Source: Prionace glauca (lineage: Eukaryota; Chordata; Chondrichthyes; Carcharhiniformes; Carcharhinidae). Taken from it: a stretch of 64,000 nucleotides of DNA. The notes under the pieces were generated by a model. The model was not told the DNA's origin. It did no database searches and was given only the letters and a program-made list of their open reading frames with translations. The position numbers and the translations under genes are program-made. Location: NCBI GenBank assembly GCA_037974335.1, contig CM075729.1, positions 112,016,437 through 112,080,436 of the forward strand. The letters are read 5' to 3'. Shown piece by piece: positions 51,591 through 62,239 of this stretch; the stretch's first letter is position 1; each line of letters opens with the position of its first letter.

Positions 51591-52642
51591 GACAGCTGGA
51601 CTTTCTGCTCCTGAACACCTTGAAAACAAAAGTTCCTGCCCAAGGTCAACAAACCTATCAATGGCCGGCCAAAGGTTCCATCAGAACCAAAGGATTCTTC
51701 CATAATCTCCACAATTCCAAGTTTAAATCTAGTAATTAAATAAAATGATGCATTTCATCTTTCTTTTATATGCATGACCATTTCTTGTTATAATGAAAAT
51801 ATAATCTTGCCGATAGTTGCAATTTCACTGAATCAATTATTTTACTTAATTATCACTAGCAGTATTGTGTTGATATCTTTGTCCAGCCAATCTAATGAAC
51901 AGTTGGTCAATAAAAGGTTGATGCTTCAAATCTGTAGGGATGGAAAGGGGAGGTAAATGAATCCGGCATGGGACTTTGGAAAGAAAATCTTCCCATTGAG
52001 GAACTGGGAAAAGTCAAAGGTGACATACTCTGACATATCAATGTCAAAGGGATTCTAATGTCATACTAATGTCAAAGGGGTTCTATCACTCCAAAGCTCT
52101 GGGTTTAGTTGGCTGATTTTATGTAACAGTGGGCATACTGGAAGTTTCCTGTTCTGCCTGCTATGGGAATCATCGTCCGTTAGCCTCAGGTGGGATTTTT
52201 CGGTTTGGGTCGGAAAATCTCTTCGGTAGTTTTATCCATCATATATTGAAATATTACCTCTGTGTACATTTTCTGTTAATCAATCCATACGTTATGGTTG
52301 CATTGTTTTGTCAAACTTTATGTCAACTATTTCCAATTATAAATGTAAGTGTTTAATGGCAACTGACTTACCACACTCCAATCAAAGGTTTTGACCTGTG
52401 GTGTTTGACAAAACCTTGGGCAGAATTCTCTGACTGTGCTCATCTGTAAACCAGAGATTCCCACTCGACTTCAATGAGCTGCCCCTGGAATTCGAGCTGC
52501 CTCTAGAATTCCAGTGGTGGGCAGGGTGGGAGAATTCCAGCCCTGATGTGTTACAGTCAATAGCAGGGGAGGGCGTGTAAAGTCCAAGATGTGATTACTG
52601 GTTATTAACATTTATAAATTTTCTTCCCTATACATTTTACAG
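51591..52642. other. Gene 3 intron; partly conserved with gene 2, otherwise unrecognised
   Basis: The part 51725-51905 matches gene 2 near 21960-22110 (gaaaatataatc, tccaatctaatgaacag-like). A repeat scrap with gggagaattccagccc lies near 52540. No further exon was found before 52643. Confidence 0.4.
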
Positions 52643-52683
52643 TGAGACATGATGGAAAACCACCGACCAGAAATGCCAACCAG
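52643..52683 (+). CDS. Gene 3 cytoplasmic linker exon
   Basis: A 41-nt exon between a cattttacag acceptor and a GTATCT donor. It begins with two bases, so TM exon G plus TG gives valine, and reads VRHDGKPPTRNANQ in one frame to a phase 0 end. This is exactly the phase change from 1 (TM exon) to 0 (ITIM exon) that is needed. It was found by that requirement, so the call is an inference, but the splice sites are good and it lies in the right place. Confidence 0.6.
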
Positions 52684-52744
52684 GTATCTTGCAACTCAAC
52701 ATGATAACGCATTGACCAATCTCATTAAGAACAGCATTTCAGGT

Positions 52745-53475
52745 TGAGGGACCTCGGGGTCCTTGTGCATGAGTCGCAAAAACCCAGCTTGCAGGTGCAG
52801 CAGGTGATCAGGAAGGCAAATGGGATGCTGGCCTTCATAGCGAGGGGGATTGAATATAAAAGTAGGGAAATCTTGCTCCAGCTGTATAGGGCATTGGTGA
52901 GGCCACAGCTGGAGTACTGTGTGCAGTTTTGGGCGCTGCACCTGCGCAAAGATATTTTGGCCTTGGAGGGAGTGCAGAGGAGGTTTACTAGGCTGATACC
53001 AGTTTGAGGGGGTTGAGCTATGAGGAGAGGCTGAATGAACTAGGCTTGTACTCATTGGAGTTTAGAAGAATGAGGGGAGATCTCATTGAGACGTATAAGA
53101 TGATGAATGGGATGGATAGGATAGAGGTGGAGAGACTCTTCCCGCTCAAAAAAGACAGTAGGACTAGGGGGCACAGCCTCAAGATAAAAGGGGGGCGGTT
53201 TTGAACGGAGTTGAGGAGGAACTTCTTCACTCAAAGGGTGGTGAATCTCTGGAATTCTCTGCCCGTTGAAGTGGTGGAGGCTGCCTCGCTAAATATTTTT
53301 AAGACGCGGGTTGATGGGTTTTTGATAAGAGAGGGGATTAAGGGTTATGGGGAGAAAGCGGGAAAGTGGAACTGAGCAGCGACAGATCAGCCATGATCTT
53401 ATTGAATGGCGGGGCAGGCTCGAAGGGCTAGATGGCCTACTCCTGCTCCTATTTCTTATGTTCTTATGTTCTATT
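52745..53475 (+). mobile_element. CR1 LINE (family A) 3' fragment
   Basis: It encodes RDLGVLVHESQKPSLQVQQV, LVRPQLEYCVQFWALHLRKD, QRRFTRLIPV, then after a stop RGLSYEERLNELGLYSLEFR and TRGHSLKIKGG, and the family 3' end. It sits between the linker and ITIM-1 exons of gene 3. Confidence 0.9.
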
Positions 53476-54277
53476 AGCAATCCAAGTCATCGATTTCTTT
53501 TTTTGTTTCTGCTCTCTTAGTTAGTTATGGCTTTCAAGTTATCCTCTGCAGCATGGATTAGTGTTAAATCATTGAACTGGAGCCTCTAGAGAAAGGTGGT
53601 GAGATTCTAATGTAATAGACATCAAGCAAAGTAATTGCTTGTGGTGATTTCAAACTAAACCATTGAAAGCTACTGTAGCTTGTTTCCACCATCCCAACAA
53701 ATGGGAGCTTAAGTTATCTGCTGCTCCAAATTCAAAGATCCGATCAGAGATCAGCAAGAGTAAGAAGCCGAGGGTCCTCTTATTTGTTGTCGTTCACAAC
53801 TGCACCAAGTAATGCATGCATAAAGACTGAAAATGTTTAGAGCTAAAATATTATTAATAATAATGATTCTGATTCTAAATCAATCCAGGTCCATTCATGT
53901 GAAAAAAGAAACCTTTTTTTCCATTTTGCATATGTCAAAAACTGATACAAACCACTATAGTGCCCAACACTGCACTCACAATCAGTTAATCACTACACTT
54001 TCTAATGCTCAAGACAGAAATAGGGGTTAATTAATAGTCAGTGAGAATATCTTACCTACCGACAACTGTTCATTTGTATGGTACTATTTTAATTTTCCAG
54101 AAAGCCTAGTAAAAATGACAGCAAAGAAAACTGGACAGGAAATGTGTTTATACACCATAAATATTATGACTGTTATAAATAAACATTTGTACGTTGTTCG
54201 ATTAAAACAAAACAATGACAATTTTATTTTTGGCTATTGAATATATTTAATAAAGTATTTTATTTCCCTTCAAATAG
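53476..54277. other. Gene 3 intron, nothing recognised
   Basis: No repeat or exon could be assigned. Confidence 0.3.
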
Positions 54278-54364
54278 ACAAATGAGGTCGATAATGTACA
54301 GTACTCCACACTGGCCATCAGAGAACAGAAGCGAACACTCCAAGCTCCTACAGATAAAAACAAG
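54278..54364 (+). CDS. Gene 3 ITIM exon 1
   Basis: After a ttcaaatag acceptor, 87 nt in phase 0 read TNEVDNVQYSTLAIREQKRT and then LQAPTDKNK, ending AAG before GTTGTG. VQYSTL is a canonical immunoreceptor tyrosine-based inhibitory motif ([VILS]xYxx[LVI]). When phosphorylated such motifs bind the phosphatases SHP-1 and SHP-2. The opening NEV-x-x-VQY is repeated in the next exon, so the two exons are an internal duplicate. The donor is weak. If it is not used, the frame stops after two more codons, giving a tail with a single ITIM. Confidence 0.65.
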
Positions 54365-54397
54365 GTTGTGTGAGGTTTGTTAAAATATCGTTCTTCA

Positions 54398-54700
54398 AAT
54401 CGTAAAACCCCTACAAATGCAGAAAGAGACCATTTGGCTCATCGAGTTTATACTGACCACAATCCCACCCGACCCAATTCCTGAAACCACATGGAACTGT
54501 CCTGCTAATCCCTCTGACACTAGGATCATTTAATATAGCTAATCAACTAATCCACACATTTTTGGACAGTGGGAAGAAACTGGAGCACTCAGAAGAAACC
54601 CAGCAGGCATGGGGGAAAGTGTAAACTCCACACAGACGGTGACCGAAGGCTTGAATTGAACCTGGGACCCTGGTGCTGTGAGGCAGCACTGCAACCACGC
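54398..54700 (-). mobile_element. Type I SINE
   Basis: The inverted tail gagaccatttggctcatcga is at the left. The inverted head ttgaattgaacctgggaccc is at the right. Confidence 0.65.
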
Positions 54701-55189
54701 CCATGCCTATACCATGCCAATTAGCATGCTACCATCCAACACCATAGGTTATTGCATATTATGCTTGCATATAACTCAAACTACGCATCATTCCATTAAT
54801 CCTTTACAATATCATTTCTACGTCAGCAATTACACTGATAACTCAATCCAGATTCACCCACTTTACATATTCAAAAATATTGTCCAACTACATTGTATGA
54901 TGACTCAGGGGCACAATACCGGCAATGCTGTTGACAATAAATTGCTCATTTACAAGAGATAGAATACACATTAACAAAAGAAGCCAGAATAGGCAACTGG
55001 TTTGCTGGAGATAACTGGTTACTTACAAAATTTCCATCTTAAAGTTTTAGTTCTACATCCCGACATGAAAAATTGCCATGGATAAAATACCCCTGCACAC
55101 TATAATACAGTAAACACATGAAAATATATTGACATGTATCTTGACAAAGAAAACATAATAAGACATTACATATTTCTAACTAATATCGA
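54701..55189. other. Gene 3 intron, nothing recognised
   Basis: AT-rich, no exon or family recognised. Confidence 0.3.
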
Positions 55190-55495
55190 AGAATCGTAGA
55201 ACCTGTACAGTAAAGAAGGAGGTCATTCAGCCCACCGAGCCTACACCAACAACAATCCCACCCAGGCCCATTCCCATTACCCCAGATGCTTCCCCTACTA
55301 ATCCCCCTCACACAATGGACAATTTACCACCGTCAATCCACCAAAGCCACACACCTTTGGAGTGTGGGAGAAAATCAGATTACCTAAAGGAGAATGTGTA
55401 AACTCCACGCAAACAGTGACCTAGGCTGGAATTGATCTTAAGAGCCTGGCATTGTGAGGCAGCAGTGCTAACTGTTGTGCCATCGTACTGCCCTT
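55190..55495 (-). mobile_element. Type I SINE
   Basis: The inverted tail gtaaagaaggaggtcattca is at the left. The head gtgctaactgttgtgccatc is at the right. Confidence 0.65.
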
Positions 55496-55567
55496 CCTTA
55501 AGTAAGGAGAGCAATTGTATGCACAATATTCCAGTTGTGGTCTCACCAAATGTACGACTAAAGCATG

Positions 55568-55672
55568 GTAAGAAGTCTCACAACACCAGGTTAAAGTCCA
55601 ACAGGTTTATTTGGTAGCACAAGCCACAAGCTTTCGGAGCGTTGCCCTTTCATCAGGTGAATGGGAGTTCTG
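55568..55672 (-). repeat. Short interspersed repeat (ccaggttaaagtccaacagg family)
   Basis: The block agtctcacaacaccaggtta, aagtccaacaggtttatttg is repeated in the other orientation at 59275-59365 and 61970-62060. Confidence 0.6.
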
Positions 55673-55842
55673 TTCAAAAACAGGGCATATAAAGACACAA
55701 ACTCAATTTACAAAATAATACCTGAAGCATAACCTCCCTAATTTTGCCATCGATTCTGATCACAATAAATGATAATATTCTATTAGCTTTCCAAATATGT
55801 CCAGGTGTTATTTGCATTAATGCTTTATTTCTGCTCAAACAG

Positions 55843-55899
55843 GCAAATGAAGTAGAAACTGTACAATACTGTTCATTGAAAATCAATGAAGTGAAGTGA
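55843..55899 (+). CDS. Gene 3 ITIM exon 2 with stop codon
   Basis: Following a tgctcaaacag acceptor, the phase 0 frame reads ANEVETVQYCSLKINEVK and TGA (57 nt). VQYCSL is a second canonical ITIM, about 29 residues after the first. The exon start NEV-E-T-VQY parallels exon 1, so the tail carries two copies of one module. It ends the predicted protein. The candidate terminal exon of gene 2 (28156) resembles this exon but has lost the motif. Confidence 0.68.
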   Translation, partial: ANEVETVQYCSLKINEVK

Positions 55900-56034
55900 A
55901 AGGAGGAAGACAAGATGTGTGCGCTTCACTAGAATTATGAAGTGATCTTGAAGCCATTTATCGGGTCACTCTCCAACTTTATATGCTATTGCACATCATG
56001 GAGTCATCGACCTGAATTATCTATTTTATAATGC

Positions 56035-56335
56035 TTTGATGGAATGTATGTGTCACTGGCAAAGTCAACATTTGTTACCCATCCTTACTTGCTCTTGTAC
56101 TGAAAGGATTGCAAGGTTATTTCATAGGCAACTAAGAGTCAACCGTATTGCCCTGGCTCGAAAGTCCAGTTCAAAGATGCGCAGGCTAGATGCATTGGCC
56201 ATGCTAAATTCTTCCTCGGTGTACCTGAACAGGTGCTGGAGTGTGGCGACTCAGGAATTTTCACAGTAACTTCATTGCAGCGTTAATGTAAGCACATTTG
56301 TGACTAATAAATAGACTTTACTTCAAGTTGACTTT
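56035..56335 (+). mobile_element. SINE scraps (type II 3' part, then type I 3' part)
   Basis: tttgttacccatccttactt is a type II scrap. cagtaacttcattgcagcgt with taatgtaagcacatttgtga is the type I end. Confidence 0.5.
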
Positions 56336-56575
56336 ACTTTTACGTTGGCCAGACGCAGATATTGTTCTCCAAATGGCATTGGTGAACCATATTTGTTACT
56401 GCAGCAATCAAGGATAGTAACAGTAAAGGTGAAACTCAATTACAGCTTTTAATTGAATTAAAATTTCGCTAGTTGTTGTGATGAGATCTGGACCCAAGTC
56501 CCAAGAGAATTTTTGGCATTTGGATTTTTACCCAATCAGTTCTGCACCATCCTCATCCATCCATTTCAAGAATAA

Positions 56576-57030
56576 TTTTATTGCTATTTAAGTTCCATGA
56601 TTGATGGGATGTGGGCAATGCTGGCTAGGCCAAAATCCTAATTGCTCTTGAGAAGGTAGTGGTGAGCTGCCTTCTTGAACTGCTGCAATACCTGTGCTAT
56701 GGGCACACCCACAGTGCTGTTAGGGGCTGACTTCCAGGATTTTGACTCAGCAAAAGTAAATAAATGGAAATATATTTCCAAGTCAAGACTTGGGATCTTC
56801 CAAGTGATGGTGTTCCCATATGTCTGCTTCCCACTAGATGTTGGCAGTCATGGGTTTGGGAGGTGCTGCCTAAAGAGCCTTCGTGGGTTTATACAGTTCA
56901 TCTTGTAGGTAGCATACACAGCTGCCACTGCTTGCTGGCAGTGAATGTTGCCAATCAAGCAGGCTGTTTTGTCATGGATACAGTAGAGTTCCCTGAGTGT
57001 TCTTGGAGCAGCACTTGTCCAGATCCTCAT
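56576..57030 (-). mobile_element. LINE reverse transcriptase fragment (same family as 100-545)
   Basis: The minus strand reads WTSAAPRTLRELYCIHDKTA, QAVAAVYATYKMNCINPRRL and FRQHLPNP, matching the shark LINE that typically has WMSAAPTTLKKLDTIQDKAA, AAVCTIYKMHC and LLRQHLPNP. Confidence 0.65.
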
Positions 57031-57031
57031 A

Positions 57032-57335
57032 AGAACACAAGACCATAAGGTATTGAAGCAGAATTAGGCCATTCAGCCCATCGAGGCTGCTCTACCATTC
57101 AACCATGGCTGATATGACTCTCACCTCCTTGTTCCTGCCTTCTCCCAGTAACTCTCAACATATCTATCTCAACCCTCAAGAACATATCTATCTCTGTCTT
57201 AAAGATATTCAATCATCTGACCTCCACAGCCTTCTGTGGCAATGAGTTCCACAGATTCACCACCCTTTGGCTGAAGAAATCCCCCCTCATCTCTGTTTTA
57301 AAGGAGCTTCACTTCAATCTGAGGGTCTGTTCTCA
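57032..57335 (-). mobile_element. CR1-like LINE 3' fragment
   Basis: The inverted 3' end aagaacacaagaccataagg and attcagcccatcgaggctgc, followed by agattcaccaccctttggct, is a 5'-truncated CR1 copy. Confidence 0.65.
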
Positions 57336-57464
57336 AATTCCAGTCTCTCCCTTTAGTGGACCAGATGAATTCTTAGGACCCTTCAAATTTTCAGCTGCTG
57401 TTCTTATGACATGGGAAAGCTACGATGAGCATGGATCTGAGATTATCATATGTGAAAATACAAT

Positions 57465-57768
57465 AATCGCAAACCATGGTGGTGCAGTAGTTAGCAATGC
57501 TGCCTCCCATGGCCAGGGACCTGGGCTGCATTCTAGCCTTGTGTGACCATGTGGATTTTGTATGTTTTCCCCATGTCTGCATGGGTTTCCTCCGGGTGCT
57601 CCAGTTTCCTCCTACACTTCAAAGGCGTGCAGATTAGATTGATTGGCAATGCTAAATTGTCCCTTAGCTTAGCGGCATTATGAGGTAAGCCTGGGTACTA
57701 GTCGGCGCAGACTCAATGGCCGAATGGCCTCCTTCTGCACTGTAGGGATTCTATGAAAATACCATTCA
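57465..57768 (+). mobile_element. Type I SINE
   Basis: The head ggtggtgcagtagttagcaa precedes a complete body and the tail ccttctgcactgtagggatt. Confidence 0.7.
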
Positions 57769-58309
57769 ATACATCTGAGGAAGGATTCAATATTTTGCTT
57801 CAATCAAGTTCTACCAATTCTATAGAACTGGTAATCTTTGGAAATTTTCCCTCATATTTAGGAAGTCGCTGCATAGTGCATGCTGGTAAGAAATCCAACT
57901 CGCAGTTACTGCGAAAGAATATGTTATTTAACATTGTAAGCCATCTGAACTCTATGTAAGCCAAATATGCCATAATGAAACACAATTAAGGGTGAATTTA
58001 TTCTCTCCTAATAGAGAATAATCTGTTCTCTAGTTTATTCTCTGGAGTATGATCTAGAGTTATACTTCAGAGTCTTCTGAAACATTCCCACTATGGACAA
58101 AATTATTCATCATTCAACTGTCTGTTATAAGGATGTCGGCTCGTATGCCATCCCAGTTCTGATAATCCTAAAAATCAACAGTCATAGAATTGTGAAATTC
58201 CAGGGCAAAGTTGTTTTGCGTGTCCCCCTCCCGCACCCTCCCCCCGCCCCCCATCCCTCCCTTCCTGCTTCTGTTCCTTCTTACCAGCCAAGCATACAGA
58301 TAGAGGCGA
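57769..58309. other. Unassigned stretch
   Basis: No exon recognised. A C-rich tract near 58226-58268 is the only visible feature. Confidence 0.3.
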
Positions 58310-58560
58310 GGATTCTCGGGCCGTTCACGCCGGCGGGATTTTTTGGTCCCGCCCGCAGCGGGCGTGGGGTAACGTCAATGGGAATTCACTCCTAACTGTG
58401 GCGCGACCAGAGAATCCTGCCATTAGCAAACAAGATGCCACCTCCCGCCGGCGAGCTACACATGGCTGGGAGGTCGGAGAAACTCGCCCAAACTGCGCTC
58501 ATTTTCATGTGTATTATGGATTTTGCGCTGGCATTGTATTTTACCAGATGACACATAATA
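58310..58560 (-). repeat. Unclassified GC-richer shark repeat, copy 2
   Basis: It is the inverse of 47199-47360: both carry ccgccggcgagctacacatg-type text and gtcaatgggaattcactcc. Confidence 0.5.
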
Positions 58561-58980
58561 AACTGCTTAATAAAATTTAAAGTCATTTATGAGCTCAGCT
58601 GTCTTTTTCCGCAATTTATTTCCCACCGACCCCCACAATCTCACATCGCCGAATCTATCACAATTACGCTCTGCACATGCAGGTAAACGGAAGCCATGTG
58701 TTTCCAGGAGGTTTGCAAATAGCTGTTAGATAATTAACATCCTTGCCTGTGTGTGAGAGCAAAACATAATTAGATTTTACTGAAATGTTTTATCAAGGTT
58801 TGCATCTAATATTTACGAGGTTAGCTCAGTACTTAAACGAGCTGCCATTGAAAATCTATCCCACGCTCTAATAACAAATCCGTCGGGAAAAGCTACAAAA
58901 GTCTCAAAAAACTCAAAACAGCGTCTTCCCTGTGTCATCAAACTTTTGAACAGTCCTATCACATATTAGGCTGACCTTTC
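58561..58980. other. Unassigned stretch
   Basis: No exon or family was recognised. Confidence 0.3.
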
Positions 58981-59130
58981 TCTTCATTCAACGTGTAACT
59001 GCAGCACTATATTCTGCACCTTATCCTTTCCATTACTCCATGAGCGCTATGCTTGATCTGTATAGCGCATAGAAAACAATACTTTCAGCTGTACCCCAGT
59101 ACATGTGGCTATAAATCAAATCACATCAAA
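58981..59130 (+). mobile_element. L2-like LINE 3' end
   Basis: Text gatctgtatagcgcatagaa, aacaatactttcagctgtac and ataaatcaaatcacatcaaa is the plus-oriented 3' terminus of the element at 9905 and 46080. Confidence 0.55.
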
Positions 59131-59274
59131 ATATTACTTAAGTAAATTGCAGGATCCAACAGAAGCAGTCTTACAGAGCAATATATTGTGTTAGTCATAA
59201 AAATGATCATGTTGCATTTTCTAGAAACCTGTATGGTGAGTGATTCACATGAGAAAAGAGCAGTGCTTTGAAAG
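59131..59274. other. Unassigned stretch
   Basis: Nothing recognised. Confidence 0.25.
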
Positions 59275-59365
59275 CTCGTGCTACCAAATAAACCTATTGG
59301 ACTTTAACCTGGACTTATTATACCCATTCCAGTTCGACGTCGGCATCTCCACGTCATGACTGCAG
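59275..59365 (+). repeat. Short interspersed repeat (accaaataaacctattggac family)
   Basis: It contains gctaccaaataaacctattg and gtcggcatctccacgtcatg, the plus-oriented version of 55568-55672. Confidence 0.6.
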
Positions 59366-59854
59366 CCTAATTCCGTTTGAATCTGACTTAGCTAACCTGA
59401 TATCCACTTCCACACATTTACTTACATTTCACAGGGCCACATTTTGAGAACTTGCAGTCTGCAAAGTTGATTGGGAAGCTTACATTCTCTAACATCATTA
59501 AATCCTACATGAAGCCCAGTGTTCTCAGCACTGTGAACTTATCAGGAACTTACTGTATGGAGAGGAGGACAAAATAACAACAACCTGCTCCACATTAAGC
59601 TAGTTTTAATATATAATGTTTCACAAGTATTTGGCTCAGTGCATTTGAGTTAACATTTGTAATTGTGTGATTAAGTTTGTACTTACGTAGTCGATTTAGA
59701 CCTTTATTACTCCAGATTACATATTAACTGAATGGAAAAGGAGACAATATCACGTTATATTTTAAACATTCATTGTTTTGCACTTATATTTCACACACAC
59801 TCTGCATTATTATAAATGTTCCCTACTTGGTAATTATTTGCATTAGGTGACAGC
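59366..59854. other. Unassigned stretch
   Basis: Nothing recognised. Confidence 0.25.
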
Positions 59855-60200
59855 CGAGTGGTATTATTAACAGTAATCTAGAAAATCAACTAATACTCTG
59901 GTGACCTGCTTTGGAATCCCACCACGGCAGATGGTGGATTTGAATTCAATTTTTAAAAATCTGGAATTAAGAATCTGCTGTTGACCATGAAAACAATTTT
60001 GACTGTTGTAAAATCCCATCTGGTTCATTAATGTCCTTTAGCAAAGGAAAATTTGTCATTCTTACCCGGTATGGCCTTCATGTGACTCCAGAACCACAGC
60101 AAATGGTTGACTCGCAACTGCCCTCCAAGGGCAACTACGGATGGGTCATAAATGCTGGCCAGCCAGCGGTGTCCGTGGGCCATGAATGAATGAAAAAGAC
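59855..60200 (+). mobile_element. Type II SINE
   Basis: A weak head is followed by a clear body: tggtttgaattcaa-like text near 59938, cccggtatggccttcatgtg, ctacggatgggtcataaatg and aatgaatgaaaaag. Confidence 0.65.
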
Positions 60201-61093
60201 TTTTTAATCTTCTCTTTATGCAGTTTTAAGTTCATAAGCAACCATTGTTTTAAAAGGAAAGCAACTTTTTCCAAATATCAACAGCAACAGAGAGAAAAAA
60301 GTATCACCCAGCAAAAGAACTATGAAAATAAGGTGTCACTGATAAGAGTGTGATTTAATAAGGAAATATCACAAAGTCCGCAAAATCTAACATAATAAGT
60401 CCAAGATAGCAACCATGTCAGCCCGAGAGCATATTTCTCCTCTCCTAAACAAATGAATGAGGAATGTGTCATAAGAAAATCATTTGGTTGAGCAAGAAGT
60501 CGGCAATGTAACAAAGCGAAGCTTCGGTGAGGAGAGTGGACCTACGAGTATTTGACATTTTTGGATGGACAGCCAGGAGATAGTATTAGCTGACATTAGA
60601 CAATGATCATTATCCTTGGGGGCCAGTTTTAATACAGACCCCATTAAAAAACAAAATGCTCCAAGCACAACAAACATCAGTTACATTCATAGCCCAAGAA
60701 GATGTGTTTGACGAAGAACTTACATCTGAAAAGTCAACATATCTGACTTCTCCGTAGATTCTAACCTGACAGGGTGAGAGCTCCCAACATTTAGCATTTC
60801 TTGCGTTTGCTTCGGTATTCTGGTATTTTCCATTATTTATTGGGGGGTTGGGGGAGATAAAGAATGAAGACAAGGGTGCATAAATACAGAACTTAGCCGA
60901 GAAAAAAAAGCCCTGTATACAAAAATTGACAGCGAAAAGTAACTTCTTCCATTTTATCATATCCTGTGCCAGAATTGTATAATGTACTGATTTCTTCACG
61001 CAGAGATGCTTGACATTCTCTGACCACAGAATAAAAGGAAGCGGCTAAGTTGCAGAAATGCAGTTATATGTGCTTTTATTATCCTCCCCTCAG
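60201..61093. other. Unassigned stretch with a 129-codon minus frame
   Basis: The minus frame at 60610-60999 has a hydrophobic start and no relatives that I recognise. I see no splice or codon evidence that it is a gene. Confidence 0.25.
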
Positions 61094-61168
61094 ATCGATG
61101 AAGATCCTTTGGTGTACCAGCGCAGTGATAATCGTTGGGTTGATGCTTACTGGAAGCATCTGCTATAG
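61094..61168 (+). CDS. Uncertain tail or membrane exon after a good acceptor
   Basis: A pyrimidine-rich acceptor (tcctcccctcag) is followed in phase 0 by IDEDPLVYQRSDNRW and a stop after 24 codons. In another frame (phase 2) it reads a membrane-like run MKILWCTSAVIIVGLMLTGS then ICYRHK. Either could be an exon of a further receptor gene or an alternative 3' end of gene 3. It could also be chance. Neither frame has a close match among the other exons. Confidence 0.2.
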   Translation: MDEDPLVYQRSDNRWVDAYWKHLL

Positions 61169-61409
61169 GCACAAGTGCCCGATAAAACTTACTGAACTTG
61201 AATTAAGAGTTGCAACAGTTAATAGGCATAAAATGTATCTGAATCGCAGTTATAATGTACGCATTATAATACAAATGGAAATCGACACGGAGAATGCTAA
61301 ATTTTAAGAGTTCAAACAATGCGAAGGAATACACAATTGTTTGGGACATGATTGAGAACTGTAGAGAGGCGTTGAAGTGAATGCCCACAGATCCCTGAAT
61401 GCTGCGGGA

Positions 61410-61619
61410 TACATAGAAACATCAACAGTAGAAGCAGGAGTAGGCCATTCGGCCCTTAATACCTGCTCCGCCATTCATTGTCTGTCGCTCAGCATCAAAT
61501 TCAATATCGTGAACCTCCCTCCACCCCTTCCCCTCCCCCACCCCCCTCCCCCCTTGATTTCCCTTGATCCCTTTAACTCAACGAATTATATCTACTTTCT
61601 GCTTGAAACAAGACAATGT
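61410..61619 (-). mobile_element. CR1-like LINE 3' end
   Basis: Text aacagtagaagcaggagtag and gccattcggcccttaatacc, with a C-rich tract (61518-61553). Confidence 0.5.
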
Positions 61620-61945
61620 CCATCAGGCTTATGGAGTACTTTCATTTAACCGAGGTGTAGAATATAAGAGCGGGAATGATATACTGGAAATGCATAAATC
61701 ATTAGTTAGGCCACAATTTGACTGCAATTCTGGTCTCATGATTACAGAAAGGATGGAATTGCACTGGAGAGGGAACAGAGGAAATTACAAGAATGTTGCC
61801 AGGACTGGAAAACGTCCAGCTATGAGGAGAATTTGATATGTTAGGAATGTTGTCCTTGGGACAGAGAAATCTGATGGGAGATTCAATTGAGATGGACAAA
61901 AGTATACTCCATTGATTCGAGTTGAGGATTTACATTGGCAACAAA
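61620..61945 (+). mobile_element. Old CR1-like LINE fragment
   Basis: Degraded plus-strand text: ttagttaggccacaatttga, ctgcaattctggtctcatga, aggaaattacaagaatgttg and ctatgaggagaatttgatat, the Y-x-x-L-V-R-P to Y-E-E-x-L region. Confidence 0.55.
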
Positions 61946-61969
61946 GGTCAGTGGCTAGATGCCATAGAT

Positions 61970-62060
61970 GGTGTGGAGATGACAGTGTCGGACTGTGGTG
62001 TTACCAAATAAACCTGTTGGACTTTAACCTGGTGTTGTGAGACTTCTTACTGGGTGTCTT
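61970..62060 (+). repeat. Short interspersed repeat (accaaataaacctgttggac family)
   Basis: It is a third copy: ttaccaaataaacctgttgg, ctttaacctggtgttgtgag, acttcttactgg. Confidence 0.6.
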
Positions 62061-62239
62061 AGAGCTATGGTGATTTGTGGCAATATCAAAAGGAAGGTGA
62101 GAAAATATATTGTCACACAAAGTCGTAGAGGTTGAGACTCAGTGCCAGAAATGATGGAAAATGCAGAAAACCTCAATCCATTTATAAGATATCTCGATGT
62201 ACTCCTCAAGTGTGGTAAGCTGAACAGGAACATTGGACT

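Larger units (their letters stand above)
40840..55899 (+). other. Gene 3 span: putative inhibitory NKp30-like receptor with two ITIMs
   Basis: Exons: leader 40840-40882, V 45444-45782, TM 50354-50491, linker 52643-52683, ITIM-1 54278-54364, ITIM-2 and stop 55843-55899. Every junction keeps the frame. The encoded product would be about 240 residues with one V domain, one membrane helix and a tail of about 65 residues. Several LINE and SINE insertions lie in the introns and none in an exon. Confidence 0.7.

Noticed and set aside
60610-60999. 129-codon minus-strand ORF as a membrane protein gene
   Set aside because: No relatives, no splice context and low complexity in parts. Chance ORFs of this size are expected in 64 kb.
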